A stretch of DNA of 64,000 nucleotides from Microbacterium testaceum (GTDB lineage Bacteria; Actinomycetota; Actinomycetes; Actinomycetales; Microbacteriaceae): assembly GCF_006539145.1 (NCBI RefSeq), contig NZ_BJML01000012.1, positions 48,551 through 112,550 on the forward strand, given 5' to 3'. Of this stretch, positions 19,945 to 27,379 are shown one piece after another. The number at the start of each line of letters is the position of its first letter. Within the stretch, counting starts at the first letter, position 1. The notes below the pieces were generated by a model, which ran no database searches, was not told where the DNA came from, and was given only the letters and a program-made list of their open reading frames with translations. The position numbers and the translations under genes were made by a program.

Positions 19945-20579
19945 CAGACGTCGCGACGCGCTTCCCGGCCCGCGGCGAAGCGGCTGAGCGCCCCGGTGGC
20001 GGCGAGGGCGCGCACCAGCAGCCAGCCGACGAGCCCGGCCAGCAGGGCACCCGAGACGGCGAGGGTGCCGAGGTAGATGAGGTTGAACTCGACGGACTTG
20101 GCGAGGTTGGGGGTGAGGAACAGCTCCAGCACCCACGCCCCGACACCGGCACCGACGCCCGCGAGCATCGCGACGGGGAGAGTGAACCGCAGGTAGAGGA
20201 AGGCCAGGAAGATCAGTTCGGCGCCCAGGCCCTGGGCCAGGCCCGAGAAAATGGTCGTGACGCCCCACACGTTGCCGATCAGGGCGGACACGATCGCCGC
20301 GATCAGCTCGACCAGCAGCGCCGCACCGGGCTTGCGGATCACGAGGCCGCCGATGACGCCGCCGATCAGCCAGACGCCGGCGGCGAGACCGCCCAGGCCC
20401 GGGGTGACACCGTCCATCGCGGTGAACCAGAGGCCGCCGACGGTGTTCCAGCCCCAGAAGAGCAGGCCGATCGCGACGCCCAGGACGGCGGCGACGACGA
20501 TGTCGACGACGCGCCATGAGAAGCGGTTCGTCGCGGCGACCGACGAGCGGTTCGCGAGGGCAGACGGGGACGTGTGCAT
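19944..20579 (-). CDS. ykoE: ECF transporter substrate-binding protein (YkoE), thiamine precursor
   Basis: The 211-residue S component has about six helices. It contains the YkoE-type stretch LFWGWNTVGGLW and the loop NVWGVTTIFSGLAQGLGAELIF. YkoE binds thiamine or hydroxymethylpyrimidine and docks on the YkoC/YkoD engine. The TPP riboswitch immediately upstream supports this substrate. GGGAGGAGAGA near the end of the riboswitch provides the ribosome site just before the ATG. The operon order ykoE-ykoD-ykoC is conserved in many actinobacteria. Confidence 0.92.
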   Translation of the reverse strand: MHTSPSALANRSSVAATNRFSWRVVDIVVAAVLGVAIGLLFWGWNTVGGLWFTAMDGVTPGLGGLAAGVWLIGGVIGGLVIRKPGAALLVELIAAIVSALIGNVWGVTTIFSGLAQGLGAELIFLAFLYLRFTLPVAMLAGVGAGVGAWVLELFLTPNLAKSVEFNLIYLGTLAVSGALLAGLVGWLLVRALAATGALSRFAAGREARRDV

Positions 20580-20584
20580 TTCTC

Positions 20585-20678
20585 TCCTCCCTGCGCCGGC
20601 ATGATCCGGATCAGGTTCGACGGTCGAAGCGTGGATTCGCTTCCTCTCAGCCCGGCTCACCGGACTCCCGTGGTTGTC
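20585..20678 (-). promoter_or_regulatory. TPP riboswitch upstream of ykoEDC
   Basis: Read on the minus strand, the conserved thi-box parts appear in order: GGGCTGAGAGG, then GAACCTGATCCGGATCATGC, then GGCGCAGGGAGG. The last part merges with the ribosome site, so thiamine diphosphate binding probably blocks translation of ykoE. No separate terminator is seen. Confidence 0.93.
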
Positions 20679-20684
20679 GTGATG

Positions 20685-20690
20685 AGTATA
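20685..20690 (-). promoter_or_regulatory. -10 box TATACT for the ykoE riboswitch transcript
   Basis: TATACT lies about 7 bp before the expected 5' end of the TPP riboswitch on the minus strand. Confidence 0.5.
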
Positions 20691-20706
20691 GAGGGGTGTC
20701 GCGGGG

Positions 20707-20712
20707 TAGCGT
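20707..20712 (+). promoter_or_regulatory. -10 box TAGCGT for leaderless carboxypeptidase gene
   Basis: TAGCGT is followed by 6 bp and the GTG at 20719. It overlaps the divergent ykoE promoter region. Confidence 0.5.
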
Positions 20713-20718
20713 GGGCGG

Positions 20719-22443
20719 GTGCACGAGCAGACCCCGGCCTCACGGCGTGCGCTGCGTGCACAGGATTCCTCGCCGCGCGCGGCGACCTCCACCGATCTCG
20801 GACCCGCCCTGTCCACGACGGGCGACCTCGGTCCGGCCCTGTCGATTCCGGATACCACGGCCCCGGCCCTTCGTTCCGAGGGGACGGAACACGGTGATGC
20901 GGTGGCGGCTGACCCGATGACGCCTGCTGCGACGAGCGAACCGTCGCCATCCGTCAGCTCGCCCGGCGACGCGGGTCGCGCGACGGGTGAGACCGCGGCA
21001 TCCGACGCCCCCTCCGGCGAGGCTCCCGCCACCGCGACCGGACCCGTCTCGACCGAGCCCACGGCATCCGGCGCCCCCTCCGGCGAGGCTCCCGCTACGC
21101 CTCTCCCGGTGGCGCTCGGCGCACTGCTCTGGGTCGATCCCGACACGGCGGGCGCCCCTCGACCGGCGCCGACCTTCGTGGTCTCGGGAGCCACCGCGCG
21201 CTCGGCCGACCTGCTCGCGGGCGCGCGTCGACCGATTCTGCGGCCCGGGACCGTCCTCCCCACGCTTCTTCTGGTGCTGATCATCGCCGCCTATGCCGCG
21301 ACGACGCTGCTCTGGCCGCTGAACGCCGTGATGCCGACGACCCGACCGGTGGCCGTGCAGCCGATCGCCGCAGCGGCAGCGGTTCCGGCGTGGCCGGCCG
21401 AGGGCGAAGCGGCCATCGCTCTCGACGGAGTGCCCGGCACCCTGTCGTCGTCGGCCAGCGCTCCCGAGTCCATCGCGAGCATCACCAAGGTCGTCACGGC
21501 GCTCGTCGTGCTCGATCGGCAGCCGTTGGCCCCGGGAGAGCAGGGCAAGAGCTACACGTTCACGCAGGCCGACAGCGCCGACTACTGGCAGTACCGGGCT
21601 CGTGGGGAATCCTCGCTCGACGTCCCCGTCGGAGGCAGTCTGACGCAGCTGCAGATGCTGCAGGGCATGCTCATCGCCTCCGCCAACAACTACGCGCAGC
21701 GCCTGTCGACAGACCTTTTCGGCACGGATGCCGAATTCTCGGCCGCCGCGACCACGTACCTCGCGGAGCGGGGCATCGAAGGCATCACGATCGTGAACCC
21801 CACCGGTATCGAAGCCGGCAACACCGCGACCCCGGCCGCCCTCATCGCGCTGGCCGAGCGGGCTCTCGCCAACCCCGTGATCGCCGACATCGTGCGTACG
21901 CCGGAGCTGACCCTGCCCGGTGCCGGCACCTTCAAGAACGGCAACGCCCTGCTCGCCGACCCCGGCGTGGTCGGGGTCAAGACGGGCACGCTCGACGCGT
22001 GGAACCTGCTGACCGCGAAAGACATCACCGTCGGTGCCGCCACCGTGCGGGCGTACGCCGCCGTGCTCGGTCAGCCCGGTCCCGACAGCCGCAACCAGGC
22101 GGCCCGCGACCTCTTCGCCCGTATCGAGCAGGAGCTGCAGCCGAAGCCGTCGGTACCGGCCGGCACGCTCGTGGGCAAGGCCCAGACGCTGTGGGGTCCC
22201 GACATCGACCTCGTGACCGCGTCCGACGCGACCGTCGTGCTGTGGAACGGCGGAACGGCACAGACCTCCACGTCGTTCACCCTCGGCGACACCACCGAGG
22301 CCGGCTCGACCGTCGGGACGCTCACCGCGACCGGCCCGGTCGACGCCGACACCGTCGACGTGCAGCTCACCGGCGAGATCGAGCCGCCGAGCCCCTGGTG
22401 GCGCCTCACGCACCCCCTCGACCTTCTCGGCCTGAACGACTGA
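20719..22443 (+). CDS. Membrane-anchored D-alanyl-D-alanine carboxypeptidase (PBP, S11 type)
   Basis: The 574-residue protein begins with ~170 residues of Ala/Pro/Thr/Ser-rich cytoplasmic sequence. That region contains an imperfect repeat, ASDAPSGEAPATA / ASGAPSGEAPATP. One membrane helix follows (residues ~180-200), then an extracellular penicillin-binding domain. The three active-site motifs are Ser254-x-x-Lys257 (SITK), Ser321-Ala-Asn323 and Lys421-Thr-Gly (KTG). It should trim the terminal D-alanine of peptidoglycan stem peptides outside the membrane. The long disordered cytoplasmic part is unlike E. coli DacA and may serve in regulation or localisation. The start GTG fits a leaderless promoter. 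A GntR gene follows 3 bp after the stop. Confidence 0.9.
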   Translation: MHEQTPASRRALRAQDSSPRAATSTDLGPALSTTGDLGPALSIPDTTAPALRSEGTEHGDAVAADPMTPAATSEPSPSVSSPGDAGRATGETAASDAPSGEAPATATGPVSTEPTASGAPSGEAPATPLPVALGALLWVDPDTAGAPRPAPTFVVSGATARSADLLAGARRPILRPGTVLPTLLLVLIIAAYAATTLLWPLNAVMPTTRPVAVQPIAAAAAVPAWPAEGEAAIALDGVPGTLSSSASAPESIASITKVVTALVVLDRQPLAPGEQGKSYTFTQADSADYWQYRARGESSLDVPVGGSLTQLQMLQGMLIASANNYAQRLSTDLFGTDAEFSAAATTYLAERGIEGITIVNPTGIEAGNTATPAALIALAERALANPVIADIVRTPELTLPGAGTFKNGNALLADPGVVGVKTGTLDAWNLLTAKDITVGAATVRAYAAVLGQPGPDSRNQAARDLFARIEQELQPKPSVPAGTLVGKAQTLWGPDIDLVTASDATVVLWNGGTAQTSTSFTLGDTTEAGSTVGTLTATGPVDADTVDVQLTGEIEPPSPWWRLTHPLDLLGLND

Positions 22444-22446
22444 GCC

Positions 22447-22803
22447 ATGAATCTCACCGTGGATGCCACCTCCTCGACGCCGCCGTTCGAACAGGTGCGG
22501 TCGCAGGTCATCGCGCAGGTCGAGGCGGGAGAACTCGTCGCCGGGACCCGTTTACCGCCGGTGCGCGCGCTCGCGACCGAGCTCGGCCTCGCCGCCAACA
22601 CGGTGGCGCGCGCCTACAAGGAGCTCGAGGAAGCGGGATACGTCGAAACCCGTGGTCGCGCTGGCACGTTCGTGAAGGGCGCTGACGCGGCATCCGTTCG
22701 GGCCGCCGGTGCGGCGCGCGCGTACGTCGAGGCTGCGCGGCGCCTCGGGGTGTCGGCGGAGGACGCGATCGAGCTCGTCCGGGCGGCGCTGCGGGATCGC
22801 TGA
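22447..22803 (+). CDS. GntR-family regulator, YtrA subfamily
   Basis: The 118-residue protein has the GntR winged helix-turn-helix: PPFEQVRSQVIAQVEAGEL, then LPPVRALATELGLAANTVARAYKELE. A short C-terminal helical tail follows instead of a large effector domain, as in the YtrA group. It starts 3 bp after the carboxypeptidase stop codon, so the two are likely co-transcribed. Its last ~20 codons (RRLGVSAEDAIELVRAALRD) form the first copy of an 88-bp tandem repeat that continues downstream. The tail may therefore be a recent and variable region. Targets are unknown; YtrA-type regulators usually repress ABC transporter or cell-wall stress genes. Confidence 0.88.
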   Translation: MNLTVDATSSTPPFEQVRSQVIAQVEAGELVAGTRLPPVRALATELGLAANTVARAYKELEEAGYVETRGRAGTFVKGADAASVRAAGAARAYVEAARRLGVSAEDAIELVRAALRDR

Positions 22804-23092
22804 GGGCGACCGACGCGCCGCGGCGCGGCACCTCGGGGTGACGTCCGAGGGCGCGATCGAGCTCGTGCGACCGGCGCTGCGGGATCGCTGAGGGCGACCG
22901 ACGCGCCGCGGCGCGGCACCTCGGGGTGACGTCCGAGGGCGCGATCGAGCTCGTGCGAGCGGCGCTGCGGAATTGCTGAGGGCGACCGACGCACCGCGGC
23001 GTCGCGCCTCGGAAACACGTCCGAAGACGCCATCGAGCTCGTGCGAGCGGCGCTGCGCGATCGGTGGGAGCGGCCGACGCGCCGCGCTGGCG
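22713..23092 (+). repeat. 88-bp tandem repeat copying the 3' end of the GntR gene
   Basis: Four units start at 22713, 22801, 22889 and 22977, with a partial fifth at 23065, exactly 88 bp apart. The first is the end of the GntR gene. Units 2 and 3 differ at very few positions; unit 4 is more diverged. Units 2 and 3 re-encode the terminal peptide: unit 2 reads RHLGVTSEGAIELVRPALRDR and ends in TGA, unit 3 keeps most of it (ALRNC, then TGA). Because 88 is not a multiple of 3, each copy is in a new frame. Confidence 0.9.
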
Positions 23093-23377
23093 TTCGCTTT
23101 CGCTTTCGCGCGCGGGGGCCGAGCCTGGCGGAACCGCCGGTCGCGGCCAGGGCGGTACCCGCTCACATCCGAGGCGGCTGAGGTCGCCGAGGCCACCGTT
23201 CGAGCGCTCACGCGAGGCGGCGGAGTCAGTGATGACCACCGGTCGAGGCGGTTCGCGTCGCATGCGTGCGCCATCGTCCGGTCCTCTCCCTGGGGCCCCG
23301 TTCCTCCCCAGGGCGGCACCACGAGAAGTTATCCCCACCTGGGGTTTTCTGCGCGAACCAATGTCGGAGGTCACCGT
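23093..23377. other. Non-coding stretch after the tandem repeats
   Basis: No convincing gene is seen. It contains a CTTTCGCTTTCGC stutter and a perfect 8-bp hairpin, CCCTGGGG / CCCCAGGG (23288-23313). The hairpin may end transcripts from the carboxypeptidase/GntR unit. The stretch just before the HNH gene is AT-richer. Confidence 0.5.
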
Positions 23378-23383
23378 TAGCAT
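23378..23383 (+). promoter_or_regulatory. -10 box TAGCAT for leaderless DUF222/HNH gene
   Basis: TAGCAT is followed by 6 bp and the ATG at 23390. Confidence 0.5.
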
Positions 23384-23389
23384 GCACAC

Positions 23390-24730
23390 ATGCACGATGG
23401 CACCTCCCCACCGAACACCGACAGGCCCCGCATCCTGTCGGCGCTCGTCAACGAGGTCCACCGCGCCAGCACCACTCTCGCCGCCGCGGAAGCCGCCCGC
23501 ACTCGCGCCCTCGCCGAAGTCGGCCATCTCGCCCTCGACGTGATGGCGGGGCTTTGCGCGTCCTCCCGCGCCGCCGAACTCGCACTCCGCGAAGTGGCAT
23601 CCGAGATCGCTGCGGCCGAGAACATGTCCGACCGCACCGTGCAGACGCAGATCACCCGTGCGATGACCCTTGTCGACGACTACCCCGAGACCCTGACCGC
23701 CTGGGAAGGCGGGCACCTCACCCGAGCCCACGTGGGAGCGATCCTCGACATCGGCTCCCCGCTCCCCGTCGATGTCCGCGGCGAGTTCGACGCCCTCGCG
23801 GTGACCACCGCCGAGGGCCTCAGCCCCGGGCGGTTGCGTTCCCGCCTCGCCGCGCTCGCCGAACGCCTGCACCCCACCACCCTCACGGAACGCCACCACC
23901 GCGGCCGCGACACCCGCAGCGTTCGCATCACCACCGGCCCCGACGGGATGTCGGACCTCGTCGCCACCCTCCCCACCGTTCTCGCGGTCGGGATCTACGA
24001 CCGCCTCACCCACCAAGCCCGCGCTCTCATCGAGACCCGGCTCGACGACCCCGTCACCGCGACAGATGAACGCACGACGGCGCAGCTGCGGGCCGACATC
24101 CTCACCGACCTGCTGCTGACCGGCTCTCCCGAAGCCGACCCCACCCGCACCGGCGACGGACCCGGCACTCTCGGCGCCATCCGCGCGCGCGTTCAGGTCG
24201 TCGTGCCCGCGCTGACAATGTTGGTGCCCGACCGCGAGAACCACGACCCCGCCGAGCTCATCGGCCATGGCCCCATCGACGCCGAAACAGCCCGAACCCT
24301 GGCTGATGCCACCACCGTCCCCTGGGACCGGGTCGTCACTCATCCGATCACCGGCGCGGTTCTGCACACGGACACCTACCAGCGCACCACTGCCATCGAC
24401 CGGCACCTCCGCGCTCGCGACCGCCACTGCCGATGGCCCGGCTGCACCGTCCCCGCCATCCGCTGCGAAGTCGACCACACCCACGACTACGCCCTCGGCG
24501 GCCCCACCGACGTCGCCAACCTCGCCCACCTGTGCCAGCGCCACCACACCCAGAAACAATTCACCCGCTGGGGAGTGGAGCAACTCCCGGGCGGAACTCT
24601 GCAATGGACCAGCCCCACCGGCCGGACCTACACCGACGAGCCGCTCCCCTACTCCCCCGCCGTCCGGTTCCTTCCCGACGACCCACCCCCGCCCGACCCC
24701 GACGCTGACGGATCATCGCCGCCTTTCTGA
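23390..24730 (+). CDS. DUF222 / HNH endonuclease protein (13E12-like)
   Basis: The 446-residue protein has the helical DUF222 region (residues ~10-300). An HNH nuclease motif follows near the C-terminus: RHCRWPGC, then CEVDHTHDYALGG and NLAHLCQRHHTQK. The paired cysteines and histidines fit a zinc-bound HNH fold. These proteins resemble the 13E12 repeat family and occur in several copies per genome in Microbacteriaceae. Their role is unknown; association with mobile elements or DNA repair has been suggested. The intact frame and consistent codon use argue that it is expressed. The start fits a leaderless promoter. Confidence 0.9.
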   Translation: MHDGTSPPNTDRPRILSALVNEVHRASTTLAAAEAARTRALAEVGHLALDVMAGLCASSRAAELALREVASEIAAAENMSDRTVQTQITRAMTLVDDYPETLTAWEGGHLTRAHVGAILDIGSPLPVDVRGEFDALAVTTAEGLSPGRLRSRLAALAERLHPTTLTERHHRGRDTRSVRITTGPDGMSDLVATLPTVLAVGIYDRLTHQARALIETRLDDPVTATDERTTAQLRADILTDLLLTGSPEADPTRTGDGPGTLGAIRARVQVVVPALTMLVPDRENHDPAELIGHGPIDAETARTLADATTVPWDRVVTHPITGAVLHTDTYQRTTAIDRHLRARDRHCRWPGCTVPAIRCEVDHTHDYALGGPTDVANLAHLCQRHHTQKQFTRWGVEQLPGGTLQWTSPTGRTYTDEPLPYSPAVRFLPDDPPPPDPDADGSSPPF

Positions 24731-24789
24731 TGCGCGATCGCGTTTTCCTCAGGCTGCCTCTTCGCGCGCGCCCGGGCTTGCGTGGCCAT

Positions 24790-24795
24790 TACTCT
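24790..24795 (+). promoter_or_regulatory. -10 box TACTCT for leaderless SDR gene
   Basis: TACTCT is followed by 7 bp and the ATG at 24803, supporting that start over the GTG at 24782. Confidence 0.45.
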
Positions 24796-24802
24796 CGACC
24801 CC

Positions 24803-25468
24803 ATGCCTCTCGCCTTGGTAACCGGAGCAGCGCGCGCTGACAGCATCGCCGCGGGTATCGTGCCGCGTCTCAGAAGCGACGGCTGGGACGTGGTGACGAG
24901 CGACCTCGTCGACGGCGACTATCCCTGTGATCTCGCGAGCACCTCGGGCCCCACACGTCTCGTCGAGCGCGTATCGAGCGACCGCGGGCCGATACAGGCG
25001 CTGGTGTTGAGCCACGCACACGACATCGAGTCCGGCATTCTCGACACCACCGCCGAGAGTTTCGATCGCCACACCGCTGTGAACGCCCGCGCGTCTCTCC
25101 TGATGATTGCCGCGTTCGCCCGACAGGTAGACGCCACCGGTGGCGCGGTCGTTGCCTTCACGAGTGACCACACCACAGGCAATCTGCCCTACGGAGCCTC
25201 GAAAGGGGCTCTCGATCGGATCGTCATCTCGGCTGCACGCGAACTCGGTCCGCTACGCATCTCCGCCAATGTCGTGAATCCGGGTCCCATAGACACCGGA
25301 TGGATGGACGACACCACCCGCGACCAGTTGCCCGCACACCATCCCCTGGGCCGACTCGGGACACCTCACGACATCGCGGGCATCACGGCCTTCCTCCTCT
25401 CCGACGAGGGTCGCTGGATCAGCGGTCAGCTACTGCATGCAGACGGCGGGTTCTCCGCGCGCTACTGA
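24803..25468 (+). CDS. SDR family oxidoreductase
   Basis: The 221-residue protein has a modified nucleotide loop (VTGAARADSIAAG), a serine in VAFTSDHTTG, the YGASKGA active site and NPGPIDTGWM. The end, ISGQLLHADGGFSARY, is the classical SDR C-terminus. The glycine pattern in the first loop resembles the enoyl-reductase-like branch. It probably reduces or oxidises a carbonyl with NAD(P)H in the cytoplasm; the substrate is unknown. It stands alone between the HNH gene and a type VII locus. The start at 24803 rests on the leaderless-type promoter and on where homology begins. Confidence 0.82.
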   Translation: MPLALVTGAARADSIAAGIVPRLRSDGWDVVTSDLVDGDYPCDLASTSGPTRLVERVSSDRGPIQALVLSHAHDIESGILDTTAESFDRHTAVNARASLLMIAAFARQVDATGGAVVAFTSDHTTGNLPYGASKGALDRIVISAARELGPLRISANVVNPGPIDTGWMDDTTRDQLPAHHPLGRLGTPHDIAGITAFLLSDEGRWISGQLLHADGGFSARY

Positions 25469-25667
25469 CCGCATCGAGTGTCCTCTCTCGACGCGGGACC
25501 TGAGCAGCGAAATCACTGCCGCTCCGGGCACGTCGACCGCTGTGGATAACCGGCTTGCACATCACTGCACATGCGCCATCATGGAGTCGCAAGCGAAACC
25601 GGGGGGCGACGCTCATACCAGTCGTGAGGACCCCGTTCCCGCCCCGCGCGAGAGGAACAACCTGGAC

Positions 25668-26075
25668 ATGGTCGGAATGATCCGAGTCGAAGACGGAGTC
25701 GGCGATTATCACGTCTCGCGTATCCGCCGAGCAAGCGATGACCTGCCCGGCGACGCCGTGATCACTGTCGTCCACGGAAACCGCGAGGAGGACGCCCCCG
25801 AGGCGTACACGAAGAAACTCGAGGGGGTTGCCGCAGAAATCGCCGGGCGCATCCAGGAGGTGCGCGATTTCACCGCGCGCAATGCCGACGCCCTTGCCGA
25901 CGCCGTGCGCCTGCTGGTAGAGCGCAACCAGATGAGCGCCGACGAGGCCCGCCGCATGACGGCGCTCATCGATGAGGTCGGCGCCGGCGCGTCGGCGACA
26001 TCTGCACCAAGGCCTGCAGCACCCGATGCTTCCGCGTCCGATGCCGCCGCTTCACGATCCGGGTTCGGCGAATGA
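25668..26075 (+). CDS. Hypothetical small protein of the orphan type VII locus
   Basis: I do not recognise this family. The 135-residue product starts with a short beta-rich part (MIRVEDGVGDYHVSRI), has two long amphipathic helices at residues ~45-105, and ends in a disordered Ala/Ser-rich tail. Size and helices recall WXG100-like secretion partners, but no W-x-G is present. The ATG at 25668 has GAGG upstream; earlier in-frame starts lack a ribosome site. Its TGA overlaps the ATG of the mycosin-like gene, so the two are coupled and likely act together. Confidence 0.6.
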   Translation: MVGMIRVEDGVGDYHVSRIRRASDDLPGDAVITVVHGNREEDAPEAYTKKLEGVAAEIAGRIQEVRDFTARNADALADAVRLLVERNQMSADEARRMTALIDEVGAGASATSAPRPAAPDASASDAAASRSGFGE

Positions 26076-27379
26076 GCAGGCGACGTCTGCCCGGTCGGAT
26101 TGCGGCAGCGACCCTCACTGCTCTGATTCTCGGCTGCGGCAGCGTCTCAGCTGCTGCTGCGGACACCCCGAAGACTTGGTGGTACGACGCCTACGGCATG
26201 GAGGCGATCCACGCAGAGGGGTGGACAGGGAAAGGCGCGAAGATCGCTGTGATCGACGGGAACATCAATCCAAATCTCCCCGCTTTCGCCGGTCGAAACC
26301 TCACCGTGGATACGCGATCGCTGTGCGCCGAGAACCCGCAGCCCACCACGGCGGAAGTAACTGAGGACTCTGTTCACGGAACCACTCTCGCGGCACAGAT
26401 CATCGGGACGGGAGACGGTCCTGGAGGCGTCAAGGGGATAGCGCCGGATGCGGAAGTGATGTTCTACAGCTTTGGCACGAGAAACGGCGAGACCTGCACC
26501 GCGTCGGAGTACGCCGATTCGCTTAGCCCCGGCGCACTCGGGGTCCAACGCGCCATCGACGCGGGTGCGCAGATCGTCACCACATCTGTCCTCATCGCGG
26601 CGCGCCCAGGCGACGCAGACGTCATCGCTAACGCCATCGCGAAGGGTGTCATCATCATCTCCGCGACCCCCAATCCAACCACCGTAAAAGGTGCAGGCAG
26701 GGGCCTCGGCGGATTTCGCGGTGTGACGACGGCCGCCGCGGTCGACAGCACCGGAGCCCTTCAGAAGAGCCCCGATGGAACCCCGTTCGCGCTCTCGTGG
26801 ACGACACTCGTCGCCCCGGGTGTCGACCTCCCGACCGTTGGTGATACCAACGGTTCGTGGAACCAGGCAGAGACCGCCTCCGGTTCCTCGTTCGCTGCGC
26901 CGCTCGTCGCCGGGATGCTCGCGCTGGTCAAGCAGAAGTATCCCGACGCCACCGGCAACCAGTTGATACAGAGCGCAATCCACAACACGGGCCAGAAGGA
27001 CCATGAACTGGCATTCGATGCCGCAAGCGGGTTCGGGTACGGCCTCGCATGGCCGGCGCACTTTCTCCGGGAGAACCCCTCACAGTACCCCGACGAGAAC
27101 CCGCTACTCGCGGAGGACGATATGCAACCGACCGACGCCAAGATCGCGTCCGCTGTCCAGCGTGGATCGACGTACCCGCCTGCCGTCCAGGCAGACTCCT
27201 CTGCGGGCCCGGCCGATCCTCGGTCGGGGGATGCCTCCCCGCAGACCCAGACGACCGACACGAGCTGGCTTCCCGCGACCATCTTCACCACTTTGGTCAT
27301 CGCTGTCATCGCGGCAGCGGTTATCGCCCTCGTCGCGGTGACGAGGATCAGAAAAAAGCGAGCTGGAGCAGAACAATGA
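26072..27379 (+). CDS. Mycosin-like S8 serine protease (type VII secretion)
   Basis: The 435-residue protein has a signal peptide (GRIAAATLTALILGCG) and a subtilisin domain. The catalytic triad is Asp62 in VIDGN, His102 in SVHGTT and Ser273 in GSSFAAP. Asn of ISATPN is the likely oxyanion residue. A Thr/Pro-rich linker, a C-terminal membrane helix and the basic tail RIRKKRAGAEQ follow. This is the layout of MycP, the membrane-anchored protease that accompanies ESX/type VII systems. The core secretion genes (EccB, EccC, EccD) are not in the window. ATGA overlaps join it to both neighbours in a three-gene operon. Base composition is less GC-rich than the surroundings. Confidence 0.88.
   Translation: MSRRRLPGRIAAATLTALILGCGSVSAAAADTPKTWWYDAYGMEAIHAEGWTGKGAKIAVIDGNINPNLPAFAGRNLTVDTRSLCAENPQPTTAEVTEDSVHGTTLAAQIIGTGDGPGGVKGIAPDAEVMFYSFGTRNGETCTASEYADSLSPGALGVQRAIDAGAQIVTTSVLIAARPGDADVIANAIAKGVIIISATPNPTTVKGAGRGLGGFRGVTTAAAVDSTGALQKSPDGTPFALSWTTLVAPGVDLPTVGDTNGSWNQAETASGSSFAAPLVAGMLALVKQKYPDATGNQLIQSAIHNTGQKDHELAFDAASGFGYGLAWPAHFLRENPSQYPDENPLLAEDDMQPTDAKIASAVQRGSTYPPAVQADSSAGPADPRSGDASPQTQTTDTSWLPATIFTTLVIAVIAAAVIALVAVTRIRKKRAGAEQ

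Noticed and set aside
22801..23064. CRISPR-like array
   Set aside because: Units are contiguous 88-bp tandem copies with no unique spacers; no cas genes are present.
22508..24604. 698-residue minus-strand frame across the 88-bp repeats and HNH gene
   Set aside because: It antisenses the clear HNH protein and its repeated peptides arise from the tandem DNA repeat.
25541..25549. DnaA-box-like TGTGGATAA (also at 34218-34226)
   Set aside because: Only two single sites far apart, no dnaA or dnaN nearby and no AT-rich unwinding region, so not an origin.
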